Origin: Spartobacteria bacterium UBA695
Lineage (GTDB): Bacteria > Verrucomicrobiota > Verrucomicrobiia > Chthoniobacterales > Chthoniobacteraceae
Length of the DNA: 64,000 nt
NCBI GenBank assembly: GCA_002298145.1
Contig: DBMP01000001.1
Span: 1 to 64,000 of the forward strand
Direction of reading: 5' to 3'
In this document: positions 51,676 to 59,523 of the stretch, in pieces
How the letters are laid out: every line of letters starts with the position of its first letter
How positions within the stretch are numbered: position 1 is the first letter of the stretch
The notes under the pieces: generated by a model
The model's input: the letters and a program-made list of their open reading frames with translations, nothing else
Databases searched by the model: none
Told to the model about the DNA's origin: nothing
Position numbers and translations under genes: made by a program

Positions 51676-52527
51676 TCATCGAATGGAAACGGGATCTTCC
51701 GGTAACTGGAATCCGCCATATTTGCGGATATGCAGCCAGTCCTGGTACTCGGGCGCGAAGGGGTCCTCAGCGAGCACCGCGGCTTCGTCGAAATACTTCT
51801 GCGTATTGGTGCTTTGAAAAAGCTGGCGGTCTTCGCCGACCGGGCAGACCTTGATGCAGAATCCGCACGGGTTGCGGAAGGCGGCGCGGAGCCGCTTGCC
51901 GTTGGCCGCGCAAGCCTCGAGGTCGAAGTCCGCGTAGGGGCGCCCCGCCTGGCTGGAGAGCGCTTTGACCGGGCAGATTTGCTCGCAAAGATGGCAGTCG
52001 CGGCAGAGGGTTTCCGTGGGCAGCGGATCGCCTTCCAGCTCCAGCTCCGTGAAGACGGAAATCAGCCTTTGCCGGGGTCCGAAGGCCCGGGTCAGCAATG
52101 CCCGGCTGCGGCCCACGGTGCCAAGGCCCGCCAGGTGGGCGGCCCAAACGTGGGAGAAAATCGCCGTGGGGGGTTCCGCCAGCACCTCGGGTTCGCCCTG
52201 GCCGTCGCGCGGCAGATTGATGGCGGCATGGCCGTTGCGGTTCAGCAACCCGGCGACGCGGTAGGCCACTTCGTCCAGCAGGTCGTTGGTGATGAGGTAT
52301 TGTTCGCGGCCAAGCTCCGAGGGCGCGGCTTCCACGATGGGCAACCAGAGAGGCACCCCGAGGACGATCACCGTTTTCGCCAGCGGCCAGATCGCGAGGG
52401 GTCGGAATTCCGGCGGGACCTCGGCGAAGTCATCCCAGCGGCTCACCGGCGCAAAACCCACGGATTCCGCCCCGTATTCGAGGGCGCGGGCAATAATTTC
52501 ATTTTTGGTCAAGGTTGGGGCGGGCAT
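51676..52527 (-). CDS. QueG-like 4Fe-4S protein, copy 2
   Basis: This 283-residue iron-sulfur protein has ferredoxin-type clusters CRDCHLCEQICPVKAL (C175, C178, C181, C185) and CGFCIKVCPVGED (C221, C224, C228). The upstream FSHVWAAHLAGLGTVGRSRALLTRAFGPRQ matches the loop before the clusters in epoxyqueuosine reductase QueG and related reductases. It is shorter than QueG (about 350-380) and lacks its C-terminal HEAT-like domain. It is a paralogue of the gene at 52548 and forms an operon with it and a nitroreductase. Confidence 0.8.
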   Translation of the reverse strand: MPAPTLTKNEIIARALEYGAESVGFAPVSRWDDFAEVPPEFRPLAIWPLAKTVIVLGVPLWLPIVEAAPSELGREQYLITNDLLDEVAYRVAGLLNRNGHAAINLPRDGQGEPEVLAEPPTAIFSHVWAAHLAGLGTVGRSRALLTRAFGPRQRLISVFTELELEGDPLPTETLCRDCHLCEQICPVKALSSQAGRPYADFDLEACAANGKRLRAAFRNPCGFCIKVCPVGEDRQLFQSTNTQKYFDEAAVLAEDPFAPEYQDWLHIRKYGGFQLPEDPVSIR

Positions 52528-52547
52528 AAGACTTGGAAAATTTTGCT

Positions 52548-53381
52548 TCAGGATTCCGACGAAGGGAGCGGCCCCAGATTCATGGGATGAACTGGGTCCA
52601 GCGACACCCTGTTTTTGGCAAAGAAGGCGGTGCGTTCTTCGAAATAGTGGTTGACCTTGCGGCTTTGGAAGCGCTTGCGATCCTCGCCCACGGGGCAGAC
52701 TTTAAGGCAGTAGCCGCAGGGCTCCCCTTTGAATTTTGCACGCCGGTTTAAGCAGGCGTACTTATTCATATTGGAGCGCCGGTCCTTGTGCTTGTTGCCG
52801 GAAAAGGACTGCGTGAGGCAGGCTTTCTGGCAGAGTTGGCACTTGTTGCAAATCGAACCCTCCTCGACCATGGGGTCGCCCTCCAGTTCGAGCGCGGTCA
52901 GCACGGAAACGAGTCGATGCCGAGGGCCGAACTCGCGCGTGATGAGGCAATGATTCCACCCCACTTCGCCCAAGCCCGCATAATGAGCCGCCCAAACATG
53001 GGAAAACACGGCAACGGGGCGGAGTCGCATGGCGTCGACCCCGTAGCCGTCCCGGCAAATATTGAAGGCGGCGTGGCCGTGGCGGTTCAGAAACGCAGAT
53101 AAGCGGTAGGCGATTTCGTCCAGCAACTGGTTCGTGTTCGTGTATTGCGCGTGGTAGACCGCATTGATCTTCGTTTCCGTGATCGGCAGGAGCGATGGAA
53201 TGGAAATGGCGATGACCGTTTTGGTCAATGGCCAGAGCCGCTGGGGATCGTACTCCCAGGAGAGATCGCCGTGCTCCGCCCAGCGCCCGACGGATGCAAA
53301 GCCGACCAGCTCCGCGCCCAGCCGTTTCGCCTCGGCGATGATTTCCGCTTTCGTGAGCGGTGCGGCCCCCTGCTGGCTCAT
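52548..53381 (-). CDS. QueG-like 4Fe-4S protein, copy 1
   Basis: This 277-residue paralogue has CNKCQLCQKACLTQSF (C178, C181, C184, C188) and CGYCLKVCPVGED (C222, C225, C229), with an extra conserved Cys at 210. FSHVWAAHYAGLGEVGWNHCLITREFGPRH is shared with copy 2. In the second position of the first cluster the usual CP pair is CL, a small difference from copy 2. Its start overlaps the nitroreductase stop by 4 bases, and it precedes copy 2 by 20 bases. Confidence 0.8.
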   Translation of the reverse strand: MSQQGAAPLTKAEIIAEAKRLGAELVGFASVGRWAEHGDLSWEYDPQRLWPLTKTVIAISIPSLLPITETKINAVYHAQYTNTNQLLDEIAYRLSAFLNRHGHAAFNICRDGYGVDAMRLRPVAVFSHVWAAHYAGLGEVGWNHCLITREFGPRHRLVSVLTALELEGDPMVEEGSICNKCQLCQKACLTQSFSGNKHKDRRSNMNKYACLNRRAKFKGEPCGYCLKVCPVGEDRKRFQSRKVNHYFEERTAFFAKNRVSLDPVHPMNLGPLPSSES

Positions 53382-53908
53382 AGCTGCTTTGAGTAGTGGT
53401 TATATTTTACCTTGTGGTAATCCAGTTTGTCGGCCGCGATGGGGGGCTTGGTTTCGTCGGGGTGACCGATGCTGATCACAGCGGTAACCTTGATCTGTTC
53501 AGGCAAGCCAAGCAGCTCCTGGATAAAAGCCTCCGCCGACGTCTCGGCGTCGTGGGGGCGGTTGCGAATTTGCACCCAGCAGCTACCCAGGCCAAGCGAC
53601 TCTGCCTGCGCCTGCACCAGGATGGCCGCAATCGAGGTGTCCTCAATCCAAACGTCGGACTTGGCGCTATCGGCCGCGATGACGATGCCCAGCGGGGCTC
53701 CTTTTAAAAAGGCCCCACCACGAAGCTTCGCCGTGGAAAGCTTTTCCAATAACGCGGGATCGTCCACGACAATAAATTCCCACGACTTGCCATTGTGCGA
53801 AGTGGGAGAGCGGAGCAGCGCCTCGACGAGTAAATCCAGGGATTGCCGATTCACCGGCTCGGAGGTGTACCGGCGGATGCTGCGGCGTTTTCGAAGGAGG
53901 TTAATCAT
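53378..53908 (-). CDS. Nitroreductase family FMN protein
   Basis: This 176-residue FMN oxidoreductase begins at ATG 53908 (a GTG two codons upstream is possible). It has the N-terminal RRSIRRYTSEPV, PTSHNGKSWEFIVVDDP, and LGLGSCWVQIRNRPHD with ISIGHPDETKPP at the C-terminus. Members reduce flavins, quinones or nitro groups. It heads an operon with two QueG-like Fe-S proteins and could supply or accept electrons from them. Confidence 0.88.
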   Translation of the reverse strand: MINLLRKRRSIRRYTSEPVNRQSLDLLVEALLRSPTSHNGKSWEFIVVDDPALLEKLSTAKLRGGAFLKGAPLGIVIAADSAKSDVWIEDTSIAAILVQAQAESLGLGSCWVQIRNRPHDAETSAEAFIQELLGLPEQIKVTAVISIGHPDETKPPIAADKLDYHKVKYNHYSKQL

Positions 53909-53916
53909 ACGCACTA

Positions 53917-53944
53917 GGTATATAGGATTTTAACAGAATGCCAA
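53917..53944 (-). promoter_or_regulatory. Putative promoter of the nitroreductase operon
   Basis: On the minus strand TTGGCA (53939-53944), 16 nt and TATACC (53917-53922) lie 8 nt upstream of the ATG at 53908. An overlapping TATATA is an alternative -10. Confidence 0.5.
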
Positions 53945-54107
53945 GCAGCTCCGCAGCTTTGGGTCATTTTTGCGCGATCACCCCGAACAATGATTTCCGT
54001 TGGCCGTAGCGAAAGGCGATGCGTTTTTCCCGCCTCGGGATGCGGCTCGGAGGGAGAGTCGCCCGTGGGTTCTTTATGCAAGCCACTTTCAGAGAGATCC
54101 GAAAAAG

Positions 54108-54182
54108 TGGCAGCGCGTAGGGGAATCGAACCCCTGCACCAGCCTTGAGAGGGCTGTGTCCTAGCCTCTAGACGAACGCGCC
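54108..54182 (-). tRNA. tRNA-Glu, anticodon CTC, CCA encoded
   Basis: On the minus strand the sequence starts GGCGCGT (acceptor, paired with ACGCGCT), has a D-arm GTC...GAC, an anticodon arm CAGCC-CTCTCAA-GGCTG with anticodon CTC at the centre, and a T-arm with GGTTCGATTCC. It ends with discriminator G and an encoded CCA (54110-54108). A downstream 8-bp inverted repeat (54082-54111) overlaps its 3' end. Confidence 0.95.
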
Positions 54183-54216
54183 GTTTGGGAGGAGAGAGAG
54201 TATCGGCGTTTTTGGC

Positions 54217-56100
54217 TTATGGCAACGGAAATCTACTTAGCAGCCGCCCTTCCTCCTTTTGAAGCGCTTTGTGCAGGGCTTCCAGGCCTACCGGTTTGAC
54301 GAGGTGTTCGTTGAATCCCGCCGCGCGGCTCGCCCGTAGGTCGTTCTCGGTGCCGTAGCCGCTGAGCGCGATGCCGGGAATCCGCAGCTGGCGCATGAGC
54401 TCCAGGCCGCTTCCGTCGGGCAGGCCGAGGTCGCTTACGAGGATGTCGAAAGAGGCGTTGCGGGCGTGTTCGAGCGCGGCGGCATAGGTATCGGCTGGGG
54501 TCACGGCGTAGCCCCATTTGCGGAGCATCCGGGAGAGGACGAGCAGGGTGTCGCGGTGGTCCTCCACCAGCAGCACCCGGACGCCTTTCGCCTCCGTCGG
54601 CGGCGCGGCGGGCACGGAGACGGCCTCGGAAATGGCCTCCGGGGCGGGGACCCAGCCCAGGTCCACGGTGAACGTGCAGCCGCGGTTAAGGCCCTGGCTC
54701 TGGCAGCTCAGCGAGCCGTGATGGAGATCCACGACGGCCTTGGCGATGCTGAGGCCCAGGCCCAGCCCGCCGGAGCCCCGTTTCTGCCCCAGCTGCTCGA
54801 AGGCCTCGAAGATGCGCGGGATGTCCCGGGGCTCGATACCGATGCCGGTGTCGGCCACTTCGACCTCGATCCGGTCGCCGTCGTCGCGGGTCCTGACGTC
54901 GATGCGGCCCCCCTCGGGCGTGAATTTGATGGCGTTTTTGAGGAGGTTCCAGAAGGCCTGCTGGAGCCGCGCTCCGTCGCCGTTGACGTGGTGATGCGGG
55001 GCTTCCAGATGGAGGCTGACGGTCTGCTTTTTCGCCACGGCGTCGCTTTTGCAGATCTCCACGGTGCTGCGAAGGCAGGCATGGACGTCGGTGTCGGATG
55101 GGGTGATCTCCAGCTTGCCCTTGCCGATGCGGGTGACGTCCAGGAGGTCGTCGATCAAGCGCGCTTCGAGGGCGACGTTGCGGCCGATGAGCTCCAGGTC
55201 TTCGCGGGATTCGTCGGAGAAGCCGCTCTCTTCGCGAAGCATGGCGACGGTGGCCAGGACGGCGGTGAGCGGGGTGCGCAGCTCGTGGCTCAGGACGCCC
55301 AGGAACTGGTCCTTGGCGCTGCTGGCGGCTTCGGCGGTTTCCTTGGCCGCCCGCAGCTCGGCCTGGATCTCTTCGAGCTGGTCGATCACCCGGCCCTGCT
55401 GGACGTTGCGCAGCGCCAGCTTGGAGAGCTGCCCGGCGATGAGGTAGAGCACCTCCCCCACTTGCTTGAAATGCTGGGTCGACATGTGCGGCACTTGGGC
55501 AAGGGCCTCGCGGTAACGGCCCTCGTCCGCGCCGATGTCCCGGGCATAGCCCATGAGCTGCTCGTCGGAAATGGATTCGTCCCGGACCTGGCCGATCAGC
55601 CAGTTGGCGATGTGCTCGGTGCCCACGCAAATGCTGGCGCCGCCGTCAAAGAGCCCGCCGCTGAGGCACGGGGCGATGATGGGCCCCTCGGGGTGGGTCC
55701 GGCCCAGGGTGGCGTCGGATCGATAGCAGTTCCGGCGGCCCTTGGGCGTGGCGCGGATTAATTGGCAAAGCGTACAGAAGTTGCTCGGCTTGGTGAGGGG
55801 GCGCCCGTTGGCGTCGGTGATGATGGAGGCTACGCCCGTGGCGGTGGAAAACGCGTCCTGGATGCGCTGGATTTCCCCCAGGTCGAATAAATCCTGGAAC
55901 CGAAGAGCGCCGCCTCCCTTCACGGGCCGCTCGAGGGATACGCGCCGTTTTTCCAGGGCCGGTCCCCGGGGAGGCTGGGTGCGCCGCCCGGCAAAAAAGG
56001 CGGCGATGACGCCAAGCAACATCCCGCCCGGGACCAAAAAACGTCGAATTAACCGCAGGGGGGGTGGGGCTCCAACCGGAACGTGAAATAGATCGCGCAT
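54217..56100 (-). CDS. Hybrid sensor histidine kinase with PocR sensing domain and receiver
   Basis: This 627-residue protein starts at ATG 56100, preceded by GGAAGAG. Domains in order are a membrane helix (about 20-38), a PocR ligand-binding domain (about 68-230) with conserved cysteines (NFCTLCQLI, NCYRSD), a short coiled coil (240-262), HisKA with the phospho-His H272 in SHELRTPL, an HATPase (GLGLGLSIAKAVVD), and a C-terminal receiver with D557 in VSDLGLP. PocR-type domains sense small molecules such as propanediol derivatives, but their ligand here is unknown. It lacks a DNA-binding partner nearby. Confidence 0.92.
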   Translation of the reverse strand: MRDLFHVPVGAPPPLRLIRRFLVPGGMLLGVIAAFFAGRRTQPPRGPALEKRRVSLERPVKGGGALRFQDLFDLGEIQRIQDAFSTATGVASIITDANGRPLTKPSNFCTLCQLIRATPKGRRNCYRSDATLGRTHPEGPIIAPCLSGGLFDGGASICVGTEHIANWLIGQVRDESISDEQLMGYARDIGADEGRYREALAQVPHMSTQHFKQVGEVLYLIAGQLSKLALRNVQQGRVIDQLEEIQAELRAAKETAEAASSAKDQFLGVLSHELRTPLTAVLATVAMLREESGFSDESREDLELIGRNVALEARLIDDLLDVTRIGKGKLEITPSDTDVHACLRSTVEICKSDAVAKKQTVSLHLEAPHHHVNGDGARLQQAFWNLLKNAIKFTPEGGRIDVRTRDDGDRIEVEVADTGIGIEPRDIPRIFEAFEQLGQKRGSGGLGLGLSIAKAVVDLHHGSLSCQSQGLNRGCTFTVDLGWVPAPEAISEAVSVPAAPPTEAKGVRVLLVEDHRDTLLVLSRMLRKWGYAVTPADTYAAALEHARNASFDILVSDLGLPDGSGLELMRQLRIPGIALSGYGTENDLRASRAAGFNEHLVKPVGLEALHKALQKEEGRLLSRFPLP

Positions 56101-56193
56101 GGCTCTTCCAAGATGGCTGCCATTAGAGGTTCTGACCCTAAAGAATAAGGTGCGCGCCCCCGGTTTGCAACCCACTCTACACTGTGGCTCGCT

Positions 56194-57063
56194 CTACGCC
56201 GGTTCGATATGGACCAGGACATCCCGGATGGCCGGGTGGGTATCCCGCAGGCAGTCTTTGACCTCGTGGGCGATGGCGTGCCCCCGCCGGACGGTGAGCG
56301 AGCCGTCGACGCGCACGTGGATGTCCACGTAGTATTCCAGGCCCATCTTGCGCACGTAGCATTTATCGATGGCCTTGACGTCGCGAACCGTGCAGGCCGT
56401 CGCCCGGATGGCCGCGCTGAAATCGCGCGACGGGGCGGTGTCCATGATTTCCAGGACGGCCGGGATGAGCAAGAGGACGCCGTTGGTGCCAATGACGGCG
56501 CAGGCGGCAAGCGCGGCCCATTTGTCGGCCACTTCGTAGCCCGGGCCCCCGGCCAGCGCGATGGAGATGCCGATGAACCCGGCGGCAGACGTGATGGCGT
56601 CGCTGCGCTGGTGCCAGGCCTCGGCCTTCAGCGAGGTGCTCGCAACGTCGTCGCCCGCCTTGGCCAGGCGGCGGAAAAGGAATTCTTTAATGATCACGAC
56701 GCCGACCAGCACGACGAGCGTAAAGGCCTTGGGCATTTGCTGCTCGACCGCGCGCAGGCCCCGGACGCTCTCGTAGGCGAGCCCGGCGGCGACGCAAAGG
56801 ATGATAAGGGAAATGACGAGCCCTGCAATCGGCTCCGCCTTGCCGTGGCCGTAGGGGTGTTCCTCATCGGGCGGGATGGCGGCGAACTTGAGGCCGCTCC
56901 AGATAATGATCGAGCTGCCCACGTCGAGCAGCGACTCCACGCCATCGGCGATCAGGGCATAGGCATGACCAAACACGCCCGCACCGATCTTAACGGCGGC
57001 AAGCGCGATATTGATAACCACCCCCTGGAGGGCCAGTTGCTGGCCTCGATCGTGCAGCGACAT
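56194..57063 (-). CDS. Cation diffusion facilitator family transporter
   Basis: This 289-residue CDF exports divalent metals. The ATG at 57063 starts a standard CDF (SLHDRGQQLALQGVVINIALA). Metal ligands are in ADGVESLLDVGSS, HPYGHGKAEPIAGL and WHQRSDAITSAAG; the C-terminal cytoplasmic domain (residues about 205-289) contains CYVRKMGLEYYVDIHVRVDG and HAIAHEVKD. The ligand set His/Asp suggests Zn, Co, Fe or Mn. It precedes the PocR kinase on the same strand by 93 bases. Confidence 0.93.
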   Translation of the reverse strand: MSLHDRGQQLALQGVVINIALAAVKIGAGVFGHAYALIADGVESLLDVGSSIIIWSGLKFAAIPPDEEHPYGHGKAEPIAGLVISLIILCVAAGLAYESVRGLRAVEQQMPKAFTLVVLVGVVIIKEFLFRRLAKAGDDVASTSLKAEAWHQRSDAITSAAGFIGISIALAGGPGYEVADKWAALAACAVIGTNGVLLLIPAVLEIMDTAPSRDFSAAIRATACTVRDVKAIDKCYVRKMGLEYYVDIHVRVDGSLTVRRGHAIAHEVKDCLRDTHPAIRDVLVHIEPA

Positions 57064-57206
57064 GCGGGAGAAAATTGAGGCTTCGCGACGTGGGTTCAAG
57101 CTCTTTTTTTTGCCGCGCAATGGGCTTCTGGAGCTGGGAAAAGAGAAGAAGAAGAAAGATTGACCGCCGGGCGGCTTCAAGGCGACTCTTCTTACAAAAC
57201 CAAACT

Positions 57207-58196
57207 ATGCCTAAAGCCGTCATTTACCGTCAATATGGCGTTCCCGCCGAAACCGTTGAAGTCGAAGAAATCGCTCCGGCCAAGCCCGGCTTGGGCGAGG
57301 TCCGGGTGAACCGCATTCTCGCGCCGATCAACCCGGCCGACCTGAACACGATCGAGGGCAAGTACCCCGCCCGCTACCCGCTCCCGGCCACGCCTGGCAT
57401 CGAGGGGGTGGGCACCATCGCCGAGCTGGGCGAGGGAGTGACCTCCACGGATCTGAAGGTCGGGAGCGCCGTACTGCTGCCCGCGGGCCTGGGTTCCTGG
57501 CGCGAGGAGGTGATTGCGAAGGCCTCGGATCTTTTCCCGGTGCCCGAGGGGGTGCCCTACCAGGAAGCCGCGATGATCCGGGTGAACCCGGCGACGGCCT
57601 GGCGGATGCTGCACGACTTTGTGGCCCCGCAGCCGGGCGGCTGGGTGATCCAGAACGGGGGCAACTCCGGCGTGGGCCGCTCGGTGATCGCCATTGCGCA
57701 GAAGATCGGCCTCAAGACGGTGAGCCTGGTCCGCCGCCCGGAGCTGATCGACGAATTGAAGGCCCTCGGGGCCGATGTGGTGCTGCTCGACGACGAGACC
57801 GCCAAGGATAAGATCAAGGAAAGCACGGGCGGGGCGAAGATCCTCCTGGGGCTCAACTCCGTGGGCGGCGAGAGCGCCATCCGCGTGGCGGGCGCGCTGG
57901 CCAACGGCGGCAAGGTCGTGACGTTCGGCGCGATGAGCCGCCAGCCGATGAAGATCCCGACGGGGTTCCTGATTTTCAAGGACATCCAGTTCGTCGGCTA
58001 CTGGATGACGCGCTGGTACAAAAATACGACCGTGGACCAGCACCGCGCCCTCTTTGCCCAGCTCCTGGAGCTGGCGAAGGCGGGGACGTTCCAGACGCCG
58101 GTGGAGAAAATCTACCCGGTAAGCGAGGTTCGCGAGGCCATCACGCGCGCCCTGCAAGGCAGCCGCGGCGGCAAGATCCTGCTCGGGCAGGCCTAA
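57207..58196 (+). CDS. MECR-type 2-enoyl thioester reductase / zinc-free quinone oxidoreductase
   Basis: This 329-residue MDR-superfamily enzyme is a member of the MECR/ETR branch: GEVRVNRILAPINPADLNTIEGKYP with the catalytic region, PATPGIEGVGTI, WVIQNGGNSGVGRSVIAIA (nucleotide binding) and GFLIFKDIQFVGYWMTRWYK. It lacks structural-zinc cysteines. Such enzymes reduce trans-2-enoyl-CoA/ACP with NADPH. It is divergent from the CDF transporter and is followed 4 bases later by an aminotransferase gene. Confidence 0.87.
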   Translation: MPKAVIYRQYGVPAETVEVEEIAPAKPGLGEVRVNRILAPINPADLNTIEGKYPARYPLPATPGIEGVGTIAELGEGVTSTDLKVGSAVLLPAGLGSWREEVIAKASDLFPVPEGVPYQEAAMIRVNPATAWRMLHDFVAPQPGGWVIQNGGNSGVGRSVIAIAQKIGLKTVSLVRRPELIDELKALGADVVLLDDETAKDKIKESTGGAKILLGLNSVGGESAIRVAGALANGGKVVTFGAMSRQPMKIPTGFLIFKDIQFVGYWMTRWYKNTTVDQHRALFAQLLELAKAGTFQTPVEKIYPVSEVREAITRALQGSRGGKILLGQA

Positions 58197-58200
58197 GCTA

Positions 58201-59523
58201 GTGTTACCCGAACTTCACACATCCATTCCCGGCCCCCGTTCGCGCGAGGCTGCGGAGGCGCTGCGCCGTTATGAATCGCGTAATGTGACCTACCTCGACG
58301 CGGAGTTCCCGGTTTTCTGGGAACGGGCCGCCGGGGTGAATGTGTGGGATGTGGACGGAAACCGCTTCCTGGACTGGACGAGCGCCTTTGGCGTGGCGGG
58401 CCTGGGGCATACCGCGCCCGCGGTGCGCGAGGCGCTTGTGGATCAAGCCGGAAGGCTCCTCCACGGCATGGGCGACGTCCACCCGACGCCGCTCAAGGCC
58501 CGCCTCTGCGAGCGGCTCAGCGCGCTGACCTTCGAGCGCTGGGGCGCGGGCCGGGGCAAGACGATCCTGGGCAACTCGGGCTTCGAAGCGGTGGAGGCGG
58601 CGCTAAAGACGGCGCTGCTGGCCACCTGGAAACCGGGGGTGATCGCCTTTGAGGGGGCCTACCACGGCCTGGGCTACGGCGCGCTGGAGGTGGCGGGGAC
58701 GCCCTATTTCCGCGAGCCCTTCCACGCGCAGTTAAAGGACTTCGCCACGCTGCTCCCCTACCCGCACGGGCCTTCAATCCCCGGTGGCGACGAATTCCCG
58801 GACGGGCCAGAGGGCTGGGAGGAGCGGCTGGAGGCGCAGATTGACGCGGCGGTGGCCGCAAAGCCCATCGGGGCCATTCTGGTGGAGCCGATCCAGGGAC
58901 GCGGCGGGGAGATCGTGCCGCCGCGCGGGTTCCTGCCGCTGCTGCGCCGGGTGTGCGACCGCCACGGGCTGCTGCTCATCCTGGATGAAATTTACACGGG
59001 GCTGAACCGCACCGGAGCGCTCTTTGCATGCGATCACTCGGGGGTGGTCCCCGACCTGCTTTGTACCGCCAAGGCGCTCACCAGCGGCTTCCCTCTCTCG
59101 GCCTGCGTGGGGCGCGAGGCGGTGATGGACGCCTGGCCGCTTTCGCAGGGGGAGGCGCTCCACACGAGCACGTTTTTGGGCAATCCGCTCGGCTGCGCAA
59201 TGGCGCTGGCTTCGCTGGAGATCCACGCCCGGCCGGAAACGGCGGCCCACGTGCGGGAACGCGGCGAGCGCCTCAAGGCGGCGCTGCGCGGGATCGCCTC
59301 GCCGCTCATCAAGGACGTGCGCGGGGTGGGGCTGCTGGTGGCAATCGAGTTCGCCCTGGACGGCCTGGCCCTTAATAACCTTGTGAAACGGGCCCTGCGC
59401 GACGGGCTCATTCTGCTCCAGAGCGGCCCGCGCGGGGATGTGCTGGGGTTCACGCCGCCCTTTGACATTGCCGACCTGGAGATTGACTTTACCGCCGAAC
59501 GCATCGCCACCTACCTTTCATGA
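58201..59523 (+). CDS. Class III (omega-type) aminotransferase
   Basis: This 440-residue PLP enzyme begins with GTG. It contains WDVDGNRFLDWTSAFGVAGLGH, GNSGFEAVEAALKTAL, FEGAYHGLGYGAL, ILDEIYTGLNRTGALFA and the PLP-lysine region CTAKALTSGFPLSACVG. It resembles GABA/ornithine-type aminotransferases, but the substrate is not readable. Its stop overlaps the start of the MFS gene in an ATGA, indicating co-translation, and its start lies 4 bases after the MECR-like gene. Confidence 0.88.
   Translation: MLPELHTSIPGPRSREAAEALRRYESRNVTYLDAEFPVFWERAAGVNVWDVDGNRFLDWTSAFGVAGLGHTAPAVREALVDQAGRLLHGMGDVHPTPLKARLCERLSALTFERWGAGRGKTILGNSGFEAVEAALKTALLATWKPGVIAFEGAYHGLGYGALEVAGTPYFREPFHAQLKDFATLLPYPHGPSIPGGDEFPDGPEGWEERLEAQIDAAVAAKPIGAILVEPIQGRGGEIVPPRGFLPLLRRVCDRHGLLLILDEIYTGLNRTGALFACDHSGVVPDLLCTAKALTSGFPLSACVGREAVMDAWPLSQGEALHTSTFLGNPLGCAMALASLEIHARPETAAHVRERGERLKAALRGIASPLIKDVRGVGLLVAIEFALDGLALNNLVKRALRDGLILLQSGPRGDVLGFTPPFDIADLEIDFTAERIATYLS

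Noticed and set aside
51676..53381. Calling the Fe-S paralogues queG
   Set aside because: They are about 280 residues, shorter than QueG, lack its C-terminal domain and are duplicated, so they are better described as QueG-like.
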